Shown here: one piece after another, positions 7,536 to 15,369 of the stretch
Position numbering within the stretch: position 1 is the first letter of the stretch
Layout: each line of letters opens with the position of its first letter
The notes under the pieces: model-generated
Told to the model about the DNA's origin: nothing
Database searches by the model: none
The model's input: the letters and a program-made list of their open reading frames with translations, nothing else
Made by a program: the position numbers and the translations under genes
From: DAOUGC01 sp034429695
Lineage (GTDB): Bacteria; Chloroflexota; Anaerolineae; Anaerolineales; Anaerolineaceae
Length of the DNA stretch: 26,192 nucleotides
Assembly: GCA_034429695.1 (NCBI GenBank)
Contig: DAOUGC010000115.1
Span: forward strand, 1 to 26,192
Direction of reading: 5' to 3'

Positions 7536-8609
7536 TCAGTCTTCGTATTCGCCAGTTTCGGCGGCCAACCGCTCCGACTCATCCCGCAGCGCGAGTTCTT
7601 CAATGAAAATGCTGATGTCGCCAGCCATGACCGCTGGCAGGTTGAACGATGAGACGTTGATGCGGTGGTCGGTGACGCGGGATTGCGGGTAGTTGTAGGT
7701 GCGGATCTTCTCTGAACGCTCACCGCTGCCCACCTGGGAGCGGCGGGTGGCTTCACGTTCAGCCATGCGTTTTTGTTCCTCAATTTCATACAGGCGGGCG
7801 CGCAAAATGCTCATGGCGCGGACCCGGTTTTGTAACTGTGAGCGTTCATCCTGACAGGCCACAACGATGCCCGTCGGAAGGTGGGTGAGGCGCACGGCGG
7901 TGGAGTTCTTCTGTACGTTCTGGCCGCCAGCGCCGGCAGAACGGTAGACATCAACGCGGATATCGTTTTCGGGGATCTGGATGTCCACATCCTCCACCTC
8001 AGCCAGTACCGCCACTGTTACGGTGGAAGTGTGAATGCGTCCGGCGGCTTCGGTGGCGGGTACACGCTGCACGCGGTGAACGCCGGATTCAAACTTTAGT
8101 TGCGAATAAGCGCCCTTACCCTTGATGGTAAAGATGACTTCCTTGTATCCGCCAATTCCGGTTTCACTCTCGGAAAGTATTTCAACGTGCCAACCTTTTT
8201 GCTCTGCATAGTGCGAGTACATTCGGAAAAGGTCAGCGGCAAACAAGGCTGCCTCATCGCCACCCGTCCCGGCACGAATTTCTACAATTACGTTGCGCTC
8301 ATCCCTGGGGTCTTTGGGAACCAGGAGGAGTTTAAGCTCCTTTTCCAGTTCCTCCGAGCGGGGCAGCAACTCGTCCAGCTCAGCCTGAGCCAGCTCAGAA
8401 AGTTCCTGATCGCCGGTTTCCATGATCTGGCGGGCTTCATTCATGCGTTGGAGCACCTGCTGGTACTCTTTCCCTTTTTCGACAATGGGATCCAGATCCG
8501 AGCGTTCTTTGGCCAATTCGGCGGCGCGCTGGTAATTGGTTCCCACTGTTTCCAGTTCGCGGGTGACTTCTTCATATCGGGTGAAAATACCGGCAATCAT
8601 TTCGAGCAT
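7536..8609 (-). CDS. prfA: Peptide chain release factor 1
   Basis: 357-residue class I release factor recognising UAA and UAG stops. The tripeptide anticodon is PAT (184-186, in R-V-P-A-T-E-A-A-G-R-I-H-T-S-T), the RF1 type; RF2 would read SPF. The GGQ hydrolysis motif is at 228-230, in G-A-G-G-Q-N-V-Q-K-N. Length and both motifs are normal. ATG at 8607-8609 has AAAGGA about 9 bases upstream; Met4 is an alternative. It is first gene of the prfA-prmC-tsaC operon, transcribed from the promoter at 8658-8686. Confidence 0.96.
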   Translation of the reverse strand: MLEMIAGIFTRYEEVTRELETVGTNYQRAAELAKERSDLDPIVEKGKEYQQVLQRMNEARQIMETGDQELSELAQAELDELLPRSEELEKELKLLLVPKDPRDERNVIVEIRAGTGGDEAALFAADLFRMYSHYAEQKGWHVEILSESETGIGGYKEVIFTIKGKGAYSQLKFESGVHRVQRVPATEAAGRIHTSTVTVAVLAEVEDVDIQIPENDIRVDVYRSAGAGGQNVQKNSTAVRLTHLPTGIVVACQDERSQLQNRVRAMSILRARLYEIEEQKRMAEREATRRSQVGSGERSEKIRTYNYPQSRVTDHRINVSSFNLPAVMAGDISIFIEELALRDESERLAAETGEYED

Positions 8610-8922
8610 AAAGTGAAATCCTTTGGATGGTTACGCAGATGGCTTGACAGGCGCTTTATTATACTCAGGCTTGGCTGCCTTTACAATGTCATCGGGCAAG
8701 ACCAGGTTAGGGGTTGTCCTCTTGAGTTATGAGAGCGTATGTAATGCCATCATGAAAATGGGTGATTTAAAATTATGACGTATACAATCTGATTTCTCTT
8801 GTGAAAAATCGTACTATACTATTAATGGCAATTCTGCTGAAAGAAGAATTACCAGCACGTGTTATTCTCATCAGTCAATAATTTCAGATTCGCATTTCAG
8901 ACCATTCTTGACGGGGAGATCC
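8610..8922. other. 313-base intergenic region between prfA and cydA
   Basis: It separates two divergent operons. The prfA side (8610-8690) holds a convincing minus-strand promoter. On the cydA side I find only weak candidates, for example TTGTGA (8799-8804) followed 15 bases later by TATTAA (8820-8825). The stretch 8745-8830 is distinctly AT-rich, as expected for a control region. I see no convincing dyad operator, small ORF with a ribosome site, or RNA gene here. Confidence 0.6.
8658..8686 (-). promoter_or_regulatory. Promoter of the prfA-prmC-tsaC operon
   Basis: Read on the minus strand: TTGTAA (8686-8681, 4 of 6), exactly 17 bases, then perfect TATAAT (8663-8658). Expected start is near 8651, giving a leader of about 40 bases before prfA. 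Confidence 0.7.
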
Positions 8923-10299
8923 ATGAATCCAACCATACTGGCTCAAGTGCAATTTGCAGTAACCTCCATATATCATTTCTTCTTTGTGCCACTTACCCTG
9001 GGACTATCGGTACTGGTTGCCATCCTGGAAACCATCTATGTCCGCTCTGGGAATGAGATGTACAAACGGATGGCTTTGTTCTGGGGCAAATTGTTCCTGA
9101 TCAACTTTGCCATGGGCGTTGTCACTGGCATTGTGATGGAATTCCAGTTTGGCATGAACTGGTCAAATTACGCGCGCATGGTTGGCGATATATTTGGCGC
9201 TCCGCTTGCCATTGAAGCCCTGCTGGCGTTCTTCCTCGAAAGTGTTTTTCTGGGTGTGTGGCTGTTTGGCCGCGATCGCCTGCCCAAATGGGCGCTTGCT
9301 TTTTCGATCTGGATGGTTGCGATTGGCGCGAATATTTCGGCATTCTGGATTTTGGCTGCCAACTCCTTTATGCAGGCTCCTGTTGGATACGCCATGGAAG
9401 GCGGCCGGGCAGTGATGACCAATTTTTGGGCGGTGATTGGCAACCCGTATCTGTGGTTGCAGTTCCCGCACACAGTGTTGTCAGGCTTTACCACCGGAGC
9501 ATTCTTCATGATGGGCATCAGCGCATATCACCTGATTCGCAAGCGCGAGCCGGAGTTCTTTGGCGCTTCCTTCCGGTTGGCGAATGTGTATGGTGTGGTA
9601 TCCATCTTCCTGGTCATTCTGGTGGGACATTCGCAGGCGCAGCGCATGGTGCAGGTGCAACCGATGAAAATGGCGGCTGCCGAAGCCCTGTGGGAGAGTG
9701 AGGACCCGGCTTCCTTCTCACTGTTTACCTGGGGGGATGAAGAAAACATGCGCGACGTATTTGCCATTCGCATCCCCAATGCGCTCTCCCTGCTGGCTTA
9801 TAACCGCCTGGAAGGTGAGGTCAAAGGGATTAACGATTTGCAGGCTGAATATGAAGCCCAGTATGGTCCCGGGGATTACTCACCATCGATTTTCACGGCT
9901 TACTGGACGTTCCGTATCATGGTTGGGGCGGGCTTCCTGATGCTGGCGATCGCTGGTTTGCTTTTCCTGCAAATACTGCGAAAAACGCCCTTCGAGAAGA
10001 TTCGGTGGTTCCATTTGTTGCCATTTGCCATCCCGCTGCCATATATCGCCAACACAACCGGTTGGATGTTGACAGAAATGGGACGCCAGCCCTGGGCGGT
10101 GGTGGGGGTGTTGAAAACCGTGGATGCCATCACCCCAACCAATACCGGCGGCATGGTGCTGACCACTTTGATCGGGTTTGGGCTGGTGTACGGTGTATTG
10201 ATGTTTGCAGATCTGTATCTGCTGCGCAAACATGCCAAAGCCGGGCCTCAACCTGAAAATCCCCGCATTGTCAACGAGAGCGTTGAAGAAGCCATCTAG
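8923..10299 (+). CDS. cydA: Cytochrome bd ubiquinol oxidase subunit I
   Basis: 458-residue, nine-helix membrane subunit carrying hemes b558, b595 and d; oxidises quinol and reduces O2 to water. ATG 8923 is chosen over an in-frame TTG at 8908 because GGGGAGA (8913-8919) lies just upstream. Key residues by position: His18 (heme ligand, E. coli His19), Glu98 and Glu106 (E. coli Glu99/Glu107), His183 and Met386 (heme b558, E. coli His186/Met393), and quinol-loop Lys249 and Glu254 (E. coli Lys252/Glu257, same spacing). The length fits the short Q-loop type. cydB follows after 10 bases. In a probably anaerobic lineage this oxidase would serve O2 removal or microaerobic respiration (inference). I did not find a small CydX-type subunit. 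Confidence 0.95.
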   Translation: MNPTILAQVQFAVTSIYHFFFVPLTLGLSVLVAILETIYVRSGNEMYKRMALFWGKLFLINFAMGVVTGIVMEFQFGMNWSNYARMVGDIFGAPLAIEALLAFFLESVFLGVWLFGRDRLPKWALAFSIWMVAIGANISAFWILAANSFMQAPVGYAMEGGRAVMTNFWAVIGNPYLWLQFPHTVLSGFTTGAFFMMGISAYHLIRKREPEFFGASFRLANVYGVVSIFLVILVGHSQAQRMVQVQPMKMAAAEALWESEDPASFSLFTWGDEENMRDVFAIRIPNALSLLAYNRLEGEVKGINDLQAEYEAQYGPGDYSPSIFTAYWTFRIMVGAGFLMLAIAGLLFLQILRKTPFEKIRWFHLLPFAIPLPYIANTTGWMLTEMGRQPWAVVGVLKTVDAITPTNTGGMVLTTLIGFGLVYGVLMFADLYLLRKHAKAGPQPENPRIVNESVEEAI

Positions 10300-10309
10300 G
10301 GAGGGCAAA

Positions 10310-11323
10310 ATGATACTCAATATCATATGGTTTGTATTGATCAGCGTGTTGTTTATCGGCTATTTTGTCCTCGAGGGTTTTGATTTCGGGGTTGGAATCC
10401 TGCTTCCTTTTCTGGGGAAGAATGAAAATCGGCGTAAAGCCATGGTGGAGACGATTGGTCCCCACTGGGACGGAAACGAGGTGTGGTTGATCACGGCTGG
10501 CGGAGCCATGTTTGCGGCTTTCCCGCACTGGTATGCCACCCTGTTCAGTGGGTTTTATTTCCCGTTTGCCCTGTTGCTATTGGGTCTCATTTTGCGCGGT
10601 GTGGCAATCGAATTTCGCGGAAAAGAAGATGGACACAGATGGCGCAACACCTGGGATTGGTTGCTGTTTGTGGGCAGCTTCATCCCTGCATTGTTAACCG
10701 GTGTATTATTTGCCAACCTGATGCGGGGTATTCCCATCGACGCCAGTATGAATTATGTGGGTGGGTTCTGGAATTTGCTTAACCCGTACGCCCTGCTGGG
10801 TGGGTTGGTCTCACTGATTGGTTTTACCCTGCAAGGGGCGCTGTTCCTCGCCATGAAGACCACCGGTGACCAGGCTGAACAAGCCAGACGAATGGCGCAG
10901 CGGATTTGGGTGGTTGCAGTGGTGATCCTGCTTGGTTTTTCGGTGTATACCTATCTGGAGACTGATATTCTTACCAAACTGGGGGTAAATCCGGGTGTTG
11001 TGCCCATCGGAGCAGTGCTGGCATTGCTCATCACCATTTGGTTCGTGCGTGAAAAGCGGGATGGCTGGGCGTTCACCATGCATACTTTTGCGATCGTCTT
11101 CGCCGGTGCGACCATCTTCATGTATCTGTTTCCAAATGTGTTGATCTCCAGCCTGAACCCTGCCTGGAGCATGACCATTGAAACCGCGGCAAGCGGCCAG
11201 TACACTTTGCGGACCATGTCCATTGTGGCTTTGATCTTCCTTCCCATTGTGCTTGGTTATGAAGCCTGGTCTTTTTATCTCTTCCGCAAGCGCGTGACGG
11301 AAAAAACCGCTGGTGAGTATTAA
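10310..11323 (+). CDS. cydB: Cytochrome bd ubiquinol oxidase subunit II
   Basis: 337-residue membrane partner of CydA, stabilising the complex at the CydA heme sites. ATG 10310 has AGGGAGGG (10298-10305) 4 bases upstream, overlapping the cydA stop; an open frame further upstream overlaps cydA and is not used. Family marks are V-L-E-G-F-D-F-G-V-G in helix 1, G-P-H-W-D-G-N-E-V-W-L-I, the A-G-G-A-M-F-A-A-F-P stretch, and R-G-V-A-I-E-F-R. Length and helix pattern are normal. It forms an operon with cydA, closed by the terminator at 11361. Confidence 0.95.
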   Translation: MILNIIWFVLISVLFIGYFVLEGFDFGVGILLPFLGKNENRRKAMVETIGPHWDGNEVWLITAGGAMFAAFPHWYATLFSGFYFPFALLLLGLILRGVAIEFRGKEDGHRWRNTWDWLLFVGSFIPALLTGVLFANLMRGIPIDASMNYVGGFWNLLNPYALLGGLVSLIGFTLQGALFLAMKTTGDQAEQARRMAQRIWVVAVVILLGFSVYTYLETDILTKLGVNPGVVPIGAVLALLITIWFVREKRDGWAFTMHTFAIVFAGATIFMYLFPNVLISSLNPAWSMTIETAASGQYTLRTMSIVALIFLPIVLGYEAWSFYLFRKRVTEKTAGEY

Positions 11324-11360
11324 CCCCTCGTCAGGATCTTTGCTCACCGTAGTTTCAGCC

Positions 11361-11394
11361 GGGCTGTCTGTTCCCACAGACAGCCCTTGGTTTT
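11361..11394 (+). terminator. Intrinsic terminator of cydAB
   Basis: Perfect 11-bp stem gggctgtctgt (11361-11371) / acagacagccc (11376-11386), tetraloop tccc, followed by ttggtttt. It lies 38 bases after the cydB stop. Confidence 0.85.
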
Positions 11395-11473
11395 CCCCAG
11401 AAAACCGGGCATTTCGGTTACAATTGTTTTCAGCACCCATCATGGATAAAAATCACACACATGGAGGAAGCGC

Positions 11474-11884
11474 ATGAGTCACTGTCATGAAAAGCAGGTG
11501 GTTACCACCGACAAAGCCCCCAAAGCATTGGGACCCTACTCTGTGGCCATCAAAGCCGGCCCGTTTGTCTTTACTTCAGGGCAGATTGGCATCGATCCTG
11601 AAACCGGCAACGTGGTGGAGGGCGGCATTGAGGCGGAAACGCATCAGGTATTGAAGAACCTGTCCAATGTACTCGAAGCAGCGGGGTCAGACCTGAGCCT
11701 GGTGGTAAAGACCACGGTGTTCCTGCGGGACATGAATGACTTTGCATCCATGAACGCCATTTATGGCCAGTACATGGGTGGGCAAGCCCCAGCCAGGTCA
11801 GCCATTCAGGTGGCAGCCCTGCCCAAAGGCGTGGCGATTGAAATTGAGGTTGTGGCGCTGCTCAAGGAAAATTGTGAAGGGTAA
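11474..11884 (+). CDS. ridA: RidA/YjgF-family enamine/imine deaminase
   Basis: 136-residue cytosolic protein of the Rid family, which hydrolyses reactive enamines such as 2-aminoacrylate (from serine/threonine dehydratases) to ketoacids and ammonia. Active-site features of the RidA type are present: Arg108 (E. coli Arg105), Glu123 (E. coli Glu120), the G-P-Y-S motif and S-G-Q-I-G. The Cys of E. coli (Cys107) is Ala110 here, which is a common variation. GGAGG lies 6 bases before the ATG. A TACAAT (11419-11424) could be a -10 box, but no -35 is convincing. The TAA stop shares its last base with the next gene's ATG (TAATG), so it heads a coupled five-gene run. Confidence 0.92.
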   Translation: MSHCHEKQVVTTDKAPKALGPYSVAIKAGPFVFTSGQIGIDPETGNVVEGGIEAETHQVLKNLSNVLEAAGSDLSLVVKTTVFLRDMNDFASMNAIYGQYMGGQAPARSAIQVAALPKGVAIEIEVVALLKENCEG

Positions 11885-12918
11885 TGGAAAGCGCGCTGAA
11901 GCGGGGCGGCGCAGCAAAAACCGGTAAAAACCGTCCGATGCCCAGCGTTTCAATAGTCATCCCATGTTATAACGAACAATCCACGATTGGATTGTTATTG
12001 GATGCCATCTTGTGCCAGACTTACCCCCTGAATGAGATGGAAGTCATTATTGCCGATGGTATGTCGGTAGATGATACACGGGCTGAGATTGAGCGATTCG
12101 GGTTGCGCCATCCTGAACTGATGGTTCGGGTGGTGGATAACACCCAGCGGAATATTCCCGCAGCGATAAACTGTGCGATACGAGCAGCCAGCGGCGAGTA
12201 CATTGTGCGTCTGGACGCTCACTGCGTACCAAACCCTGACTATATTGAAAAAAGCATCGAGGCTTTGCTGGCGGGTAAAGGCTGGAATGTGGGCGGGGTG
12301 TGGAAGATTGAGCCAGGGGCAAAAGACTGGCTGGCGCGTTCCATAGCGGCTGCCGCAGGTCATCCCTTTGGGGTGGGTGATGCGCTTTACCGCTATGCCA
12401 CCCAGGCTCAAAGTGTGGATACTGTGCCGTTTGGCGCATTTCGCCGCAGCTTGCTTGACCAGATCGGTCTGTTTGATGAAACCCTGCTGACCAATGAGGA
12501 CTATGAGTTTAATACGCGGATTCGCGCGGCAGGCGGCGAAATCTGGCTGGATCCGGCAATCGCCTCGGTGTATTTTGCCCGCTCCACACTGGGGGCGCTG
12601 GCCAAACAGTACTGGCGGTACGGATACTGGAAAGTACGCATGTTACGGCGATATCCGCGTTCGCTGCGTGCCCGCCAGGCGTTGCCGCCCTTGTTCGTCA
12701 CCGGACTAGTCCTGCTTGCCGTGCTGGCTCCCATCTGGGCGCCATTTGCCTGGTTGTTGCTGGGTAGTCTGGTGACATACTGGTTTGTCCTTATGGCAGG
12801 CGCCGTGCCTGCTGCTCAAAAACAACGCGATCTCCGGCTTCTGATTGGGATCCCATGCGCCATCACTGTCATGCACGTATGCTGGGGAGCGGGATTCTTG
12901 TGGAGCCTGTTGCATTAA
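11884..12918 (+). CDS. GT2 glycosyltransferase, ExoA-like
   Basis: 344-residue inverting family-2 glycosyltransferase at the inner face of the membrane. The GT-A fold starts at V-S-I-V-I-P-C-Y-N-E; the D-G-M-S segment follows. The metal-binding position reads DAH (Asp111-His113) as in ExoA-type succinoglycan glucosyltransferases, rather than DxD, and the N-E-D-Y-E-F acceptor loop is at 204-209. Two or three membrane helices close the protein (about 264-305 and 319-344). ATG 11884 overlaps the ridA stop; a second ATG at 11938 would remove 18 residues of unconserved N-terminus, and neither has a strong ribosome site. With the downstream polyprenyl glycosylphosphotransferase it probably builds a lipid-linked cell-surface glycan; sugar and linkage cannot be read from sequence. 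Confidence 0.85.
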   Translation: MESALKRGGAAKTGKNRPMPSVSIVIPCYNEQSTIGLLLDAILCQTYPLNEMEVIIADGMSVDDTRAEIERFGLRHPELMVRVVDNTQRNIPAAINCAIRAASGEYIVRLDAHCVPNPDYIEKSIEALLAGKGWNVGGVWKIEPGAKDWLARSIAAAAGHPFGVGDALYRYATQAQSVDTVPFGAFRRSLLDQIGLFDETLLTNEDYEFNTRIRAAGGEIWLDPAIASVYFARSTLGALAKQYWRYGYWKVRMLRRYPRSLRARQALPPLFVTGLVLLAVLAPIWAPFAWLLLGSLVTYWFVLMAGAVPAAQKQRDLRLLIGIPCAITVMHVCWGAGFLWSLLH

Positions 12919-12927
12919 CAGGATTTT

Positions 12928-14358
12928 ATGAGCACTTACCGAGCCATGCAAAAACCACTATTCTCCAGACTGCGCCCATCAGAGCGCAGGATGATCCTTT
13001 TGGCCGGCGACCTGATCGCAACGGTGCTGGGGCTGGGTGTTGCCTTGTATTTCTGGGCTGCCCGTGATGACTGGTTGAACTTTAATTGGGAATTCTTAAG
13101 TACCCGTCCACCCGGATGGTTTTTCTTATTGCCGGTGGTGTGGTTGCTGTTGCTGGTGGAGCTGTATGATATTCGCCGCTCCAGCCGGAAACGGGATTCG
13201 TTCCTGGGGGTGCTAGGAGCGGCTGGCATTGGCCTGGCAGCTTATTTGCTGGTGTTCTTTATTGCTCCAAAGGGTACGTTGCCCCGCTTTGGGGTGGCTG
13301 CCTTCATTGTGACTGTGTTTGTCTTCACCCTGATCTGGCGTATGGTGTATATCAATATATTCACCGCGCCGTTGTTCATGCGCAGGGTGTTAATTGTTGG
13401 CGCAGGACGGGCAGGCACAACCCTGGGCACCATCATCAGCCAGATCTGGCCGCCTCCATTTTTCCTGGTTGGGTACATTGATGATGATCGCGAGAAAATT
13501 GGAACGATCATTAATAATGTGCCCGTGTTTGGGGGGGCCAATTGCCTATCCCAGGTGATCGCCGATGAGAACATCACCGATGTCATCTTTTCCATCTCGG
13601 TCGAAATGAAGCCTGAGATGTTCCAGGCGCTGATCAAAGTGGAAGAGGAAGGCGTGGAAATTACCACCATGCCGGTGGTTTATGAAGAGTTGCTGGGACG
13701 GGTCCCCATTTTCCTGCTCCAGTCTGACTGGATATTGCGGTCTTTTGTGGACCAGGTTCATCATGTTGGCCAGTTCTATGAGATCTTTAAACGATTGCTT
13801 GACATCGTTGGCGGGTTCATCGGTTGCCTGATGCTGGCCGCCTTTACCCCATTGATTGCTTTACTGATTTTGCTGGATGACGGCTTTCCAATTGTTTACT
13901 CACAATTGCGGACGGGTAAAAATGGCAAGGTATACCGGATACGCAAATTCCGCAGTATGAGAAAAGACGCAGAGAAAGATGGAGCCCCGCGTCTGACGGT
14001 GGAAAACGACGAGCGCGTCTTGCGCGTAGGCAAATTTCTTCGCAAGACCCATTTGGATGAGCTGCCCCAGTTCATTGATGTTCTGCGGGGAACGATGAGT
14101 CTGGTGGGTCCGCGCGCCGAACGTCCGGAATTGGTGGATCAGATGCAGGCAAAAGTACCGTTCTACCGGGCGCGGTTGCTGGTCAAGCCAGGGTTGACCG
14201 GATGGGCGCAGATCAATCAGCGCTATGCAGCCACGGTGGATGAGATGGGGATCAAGCTGGAATACGACCTCTACTATATTAAACACCGCGATCTGATGCT
14301 GGATTTCACCATTCTGCTGCGCACCATCGGAACTGTGGTGGGTTTCAGGGGGCAGTAG
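12928..14358 (+). CDS. Polyprenyl glycosylphosphotransferase (exopolysaccharide initiating sugar transferase)
   Basis: 476-residue membrane enzyme of the WbaP/CpsE type. It transfers a sugar-1-phosphate from a nucleotide sugar to undecaprenyl phosphate, starting a surface polysaccharide. Order: four N-terminal helices (about 24-145), a Rossmann-like domain with G-A-G-R-A-G (158-163), then the catalytic bacterial sugar transferase domain (288-476). The latter has a fifth helix, K-F-R-S-M, the T-H-L-D-E-L-P-Q motif and G-P-R-A-E-R-P-E (394-401), followed by K-P-G-L-T-G-W-A-Q-I. AGGA lies 4 bases before the ATG, and the gene starts 9 bases after the GT2 stop. Sugar specificity is not determinable here. 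Confidence 0.92.
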   Translation: MSTYRAMQKPLFSRLRPSERRMILLAGDLIATVLGLGVALYFWAARDDWLNFNWEFLSTRPPGWFFLLPVVWLLLLVELYDIRRSSRKRDSFLGVLGAAGIGLAAYLLVFFIAPKGTLPRFGVAAFIVTVFVFTLIWRMVYINIFTAPLFMRRVLIVGAGRAGTTLGTIISQIWPPPFFLVGYIDDDREKIGTIINNVPVFGGANCLSQVIADENITDVIFSISVEMKPEMFQALIKVEEEGVEITTMPVVYEELLGRVPIFLLQSDWILRSFVDQVHHVGQFYEIFKRLLDIVGGFIGCLMLAAFTPLIALLILLDDGFPIVYSQLRTGKNGKVYRIRKFRSMRKDAEKDGAPRLTVENDERVLRVGKFLRKTHLDELPQFIDVLRGTMSLVGPRAERPELVDQMQAKVPFYRARLLVKPGLTGWAQINQRYAATVDEMGIKLEYDLYYIKHRDLMLDFTILLRTIGTVVGFRGQ

Positions 14359-15369
14359 TTGACGACTGTCATGGGTGTGATCACAGCCAGTGAGTGGGAT
14401 GCTTTTCTGCAGCATCAGCCTGATGTTCATCTCCTGCAGACATCGGCATGGGGGAGGTTAAAGTCGAAATTCGGCTGGGAGCCGGTGTATCTCATCAAGG
14501 GCGGTTGTGGAGCCATGCTGTTGTTTCGGCGGTTGCCGCTTGGCCTTCGGGTTGCCTACATGCCGAAGGGGCCGGTGGGTTGTGGCAATATCAATGATTT
14601 GTTGCCGGAACTGCATGAGGTATGTAAAAGGCGGGGAGCTATTTTCCTGAAAGTTGAACCGGATGCCTGGGAGGGGGATGCCAATATTGGCGATTCCATG
14701 CTTCAGGGGTGGGTTCCAACCAGGCCGGTGCAACCTCAACGCACGGTGATCATTCCCCTGTCTGGCAGTGATGAAGAGTTGCTAGACCGCATGAAGCAGA
14801 AGACCCGCTATAACGTGCGATTGGCAATGCGGAAGGGCATCAGTGTGGTGGAAAGTGACGATGTTGAAACCTTTCACCGTCTGATGTTGATTACGGGCCG
14901 CCGCGATGGGTTTGGCGTGCACAGCCTGGAGTATTACCAAACCGCTTTCGGCGTTTTTGATGTGGACAGCCGGGTCTTGTTGATGGCTTTGTTTGACAAC
15001 CGGCCTGTGGCTGGTCTCATGGCGTTTGCCAATCAAACCACTGCGTGGTATTTTTACGGTGCCTCATCGGATGAGGAACGCAACCGCATGCCCACCTATC
15101 TGCTACAGTATGAAGCCATGTTGTGGGCAAAACGCAAGGGTTGCCAGTGGTACGATATGTGGGGAATCCCGGATGTGGATGAAACCCAACTTGAAAATGA
15201 ATTTCTTGACCACCATGATGGGCTGTGGGGGGTGTACCGGTTCAAACGCGGTTTTGGCGGTGACGTAAAACGCTCGGTTGGCGCGTTTGATTTTGTTTAT
15301 CAGCCCCTGCTTTACCGGGCTTACCGCTGGTATGCCGGACGGCGGGGTGGAAACGAGGCCGCCGGATGA
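14359..15369 (+). CDS. FemAB-like aminoacyl transferase, copy 1
   Basis: 336-residue protein of the FemA/FemB/FemX superfamily (double GNAT fold). These enzymes use aminoacyl-tRNA to add amino acids to the stem peptide of lipid II or related acceptors. Characteristic pieces are L-L-Q-T-S-A-W-G-R-L-K near the N-terminus, R-M-K-Q-K-T-R-Y-N-V-R-L-A and W-Y-D-M-W-G near the C-terminus. TTG 14359, immediately after the preceding TAG stop, is preferred since AGGGGG (14347-14352) lies 6 bases upstream; the in-frame ATG at 14371 has no ribosome site. The stop overlaps the next start (ATGA). The FemA coiled-coil arm is not evident, so the tRNA-binding mode may differ. Substrate is unknown: peptidoglycan bridge or modification of the glycan made by the upstream enzymes. 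Confidence 0.82.
   Translation: MTTVMGVITASEWDAFLQHQPDVHLLQTSAWGRLKSKFGWEPVYLIKGGCGAMLLFRRLPLGLRVAYMPKGPVGCGNINDLLPELHEVCKRRGAIFLKVEPDAWEGDANIGDSMLQGWVPTRPVQPQRTVIIPLSGSDEELLDRMKQKTRYNVRLAMRKGISVVESDDVETFHRLMLITGRRDGFGVHSLEYYQTAFGVFDVDSRVLLMALFDNRPVAGLMAFANQTTAWYFYGASSDEERNRMPTYLLQYEAMLWAKRKGCQWYDMWGIPDVDETQLENEFLDHHDGLWGVYRFKRGFGGDVKRSVGAFDFVYQPLLYRAYRWYAGRRGGNEAAG

Noticed and set aside
8644..8649. Plus-strand TTGACA near prfA as a cydA promoter
   Set aside because: The nearest -10-like boxes are at 10 or 32 bases, outside usable spacing.
8100..8732. Long plus-strand open frame opposite prfA (210 codons)
   Set aside because: It lies antisense to a fully conserved RF1 gene, has no ribosome site and no recognisable domain; it is a by-product of codon bias.
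8799..8815. TTGTGAAA as a Rex or CRP/FNR operator upstream of cydA
   Set aside because: Only one half-site is present; the inverted second half is missing, so it is not reported as an operator.
10811..11443. Minus-strand open frame of 210 codons over cydB
   Set aside because: Antisense to a conserved gene and running through its terminator; no supporting motif.
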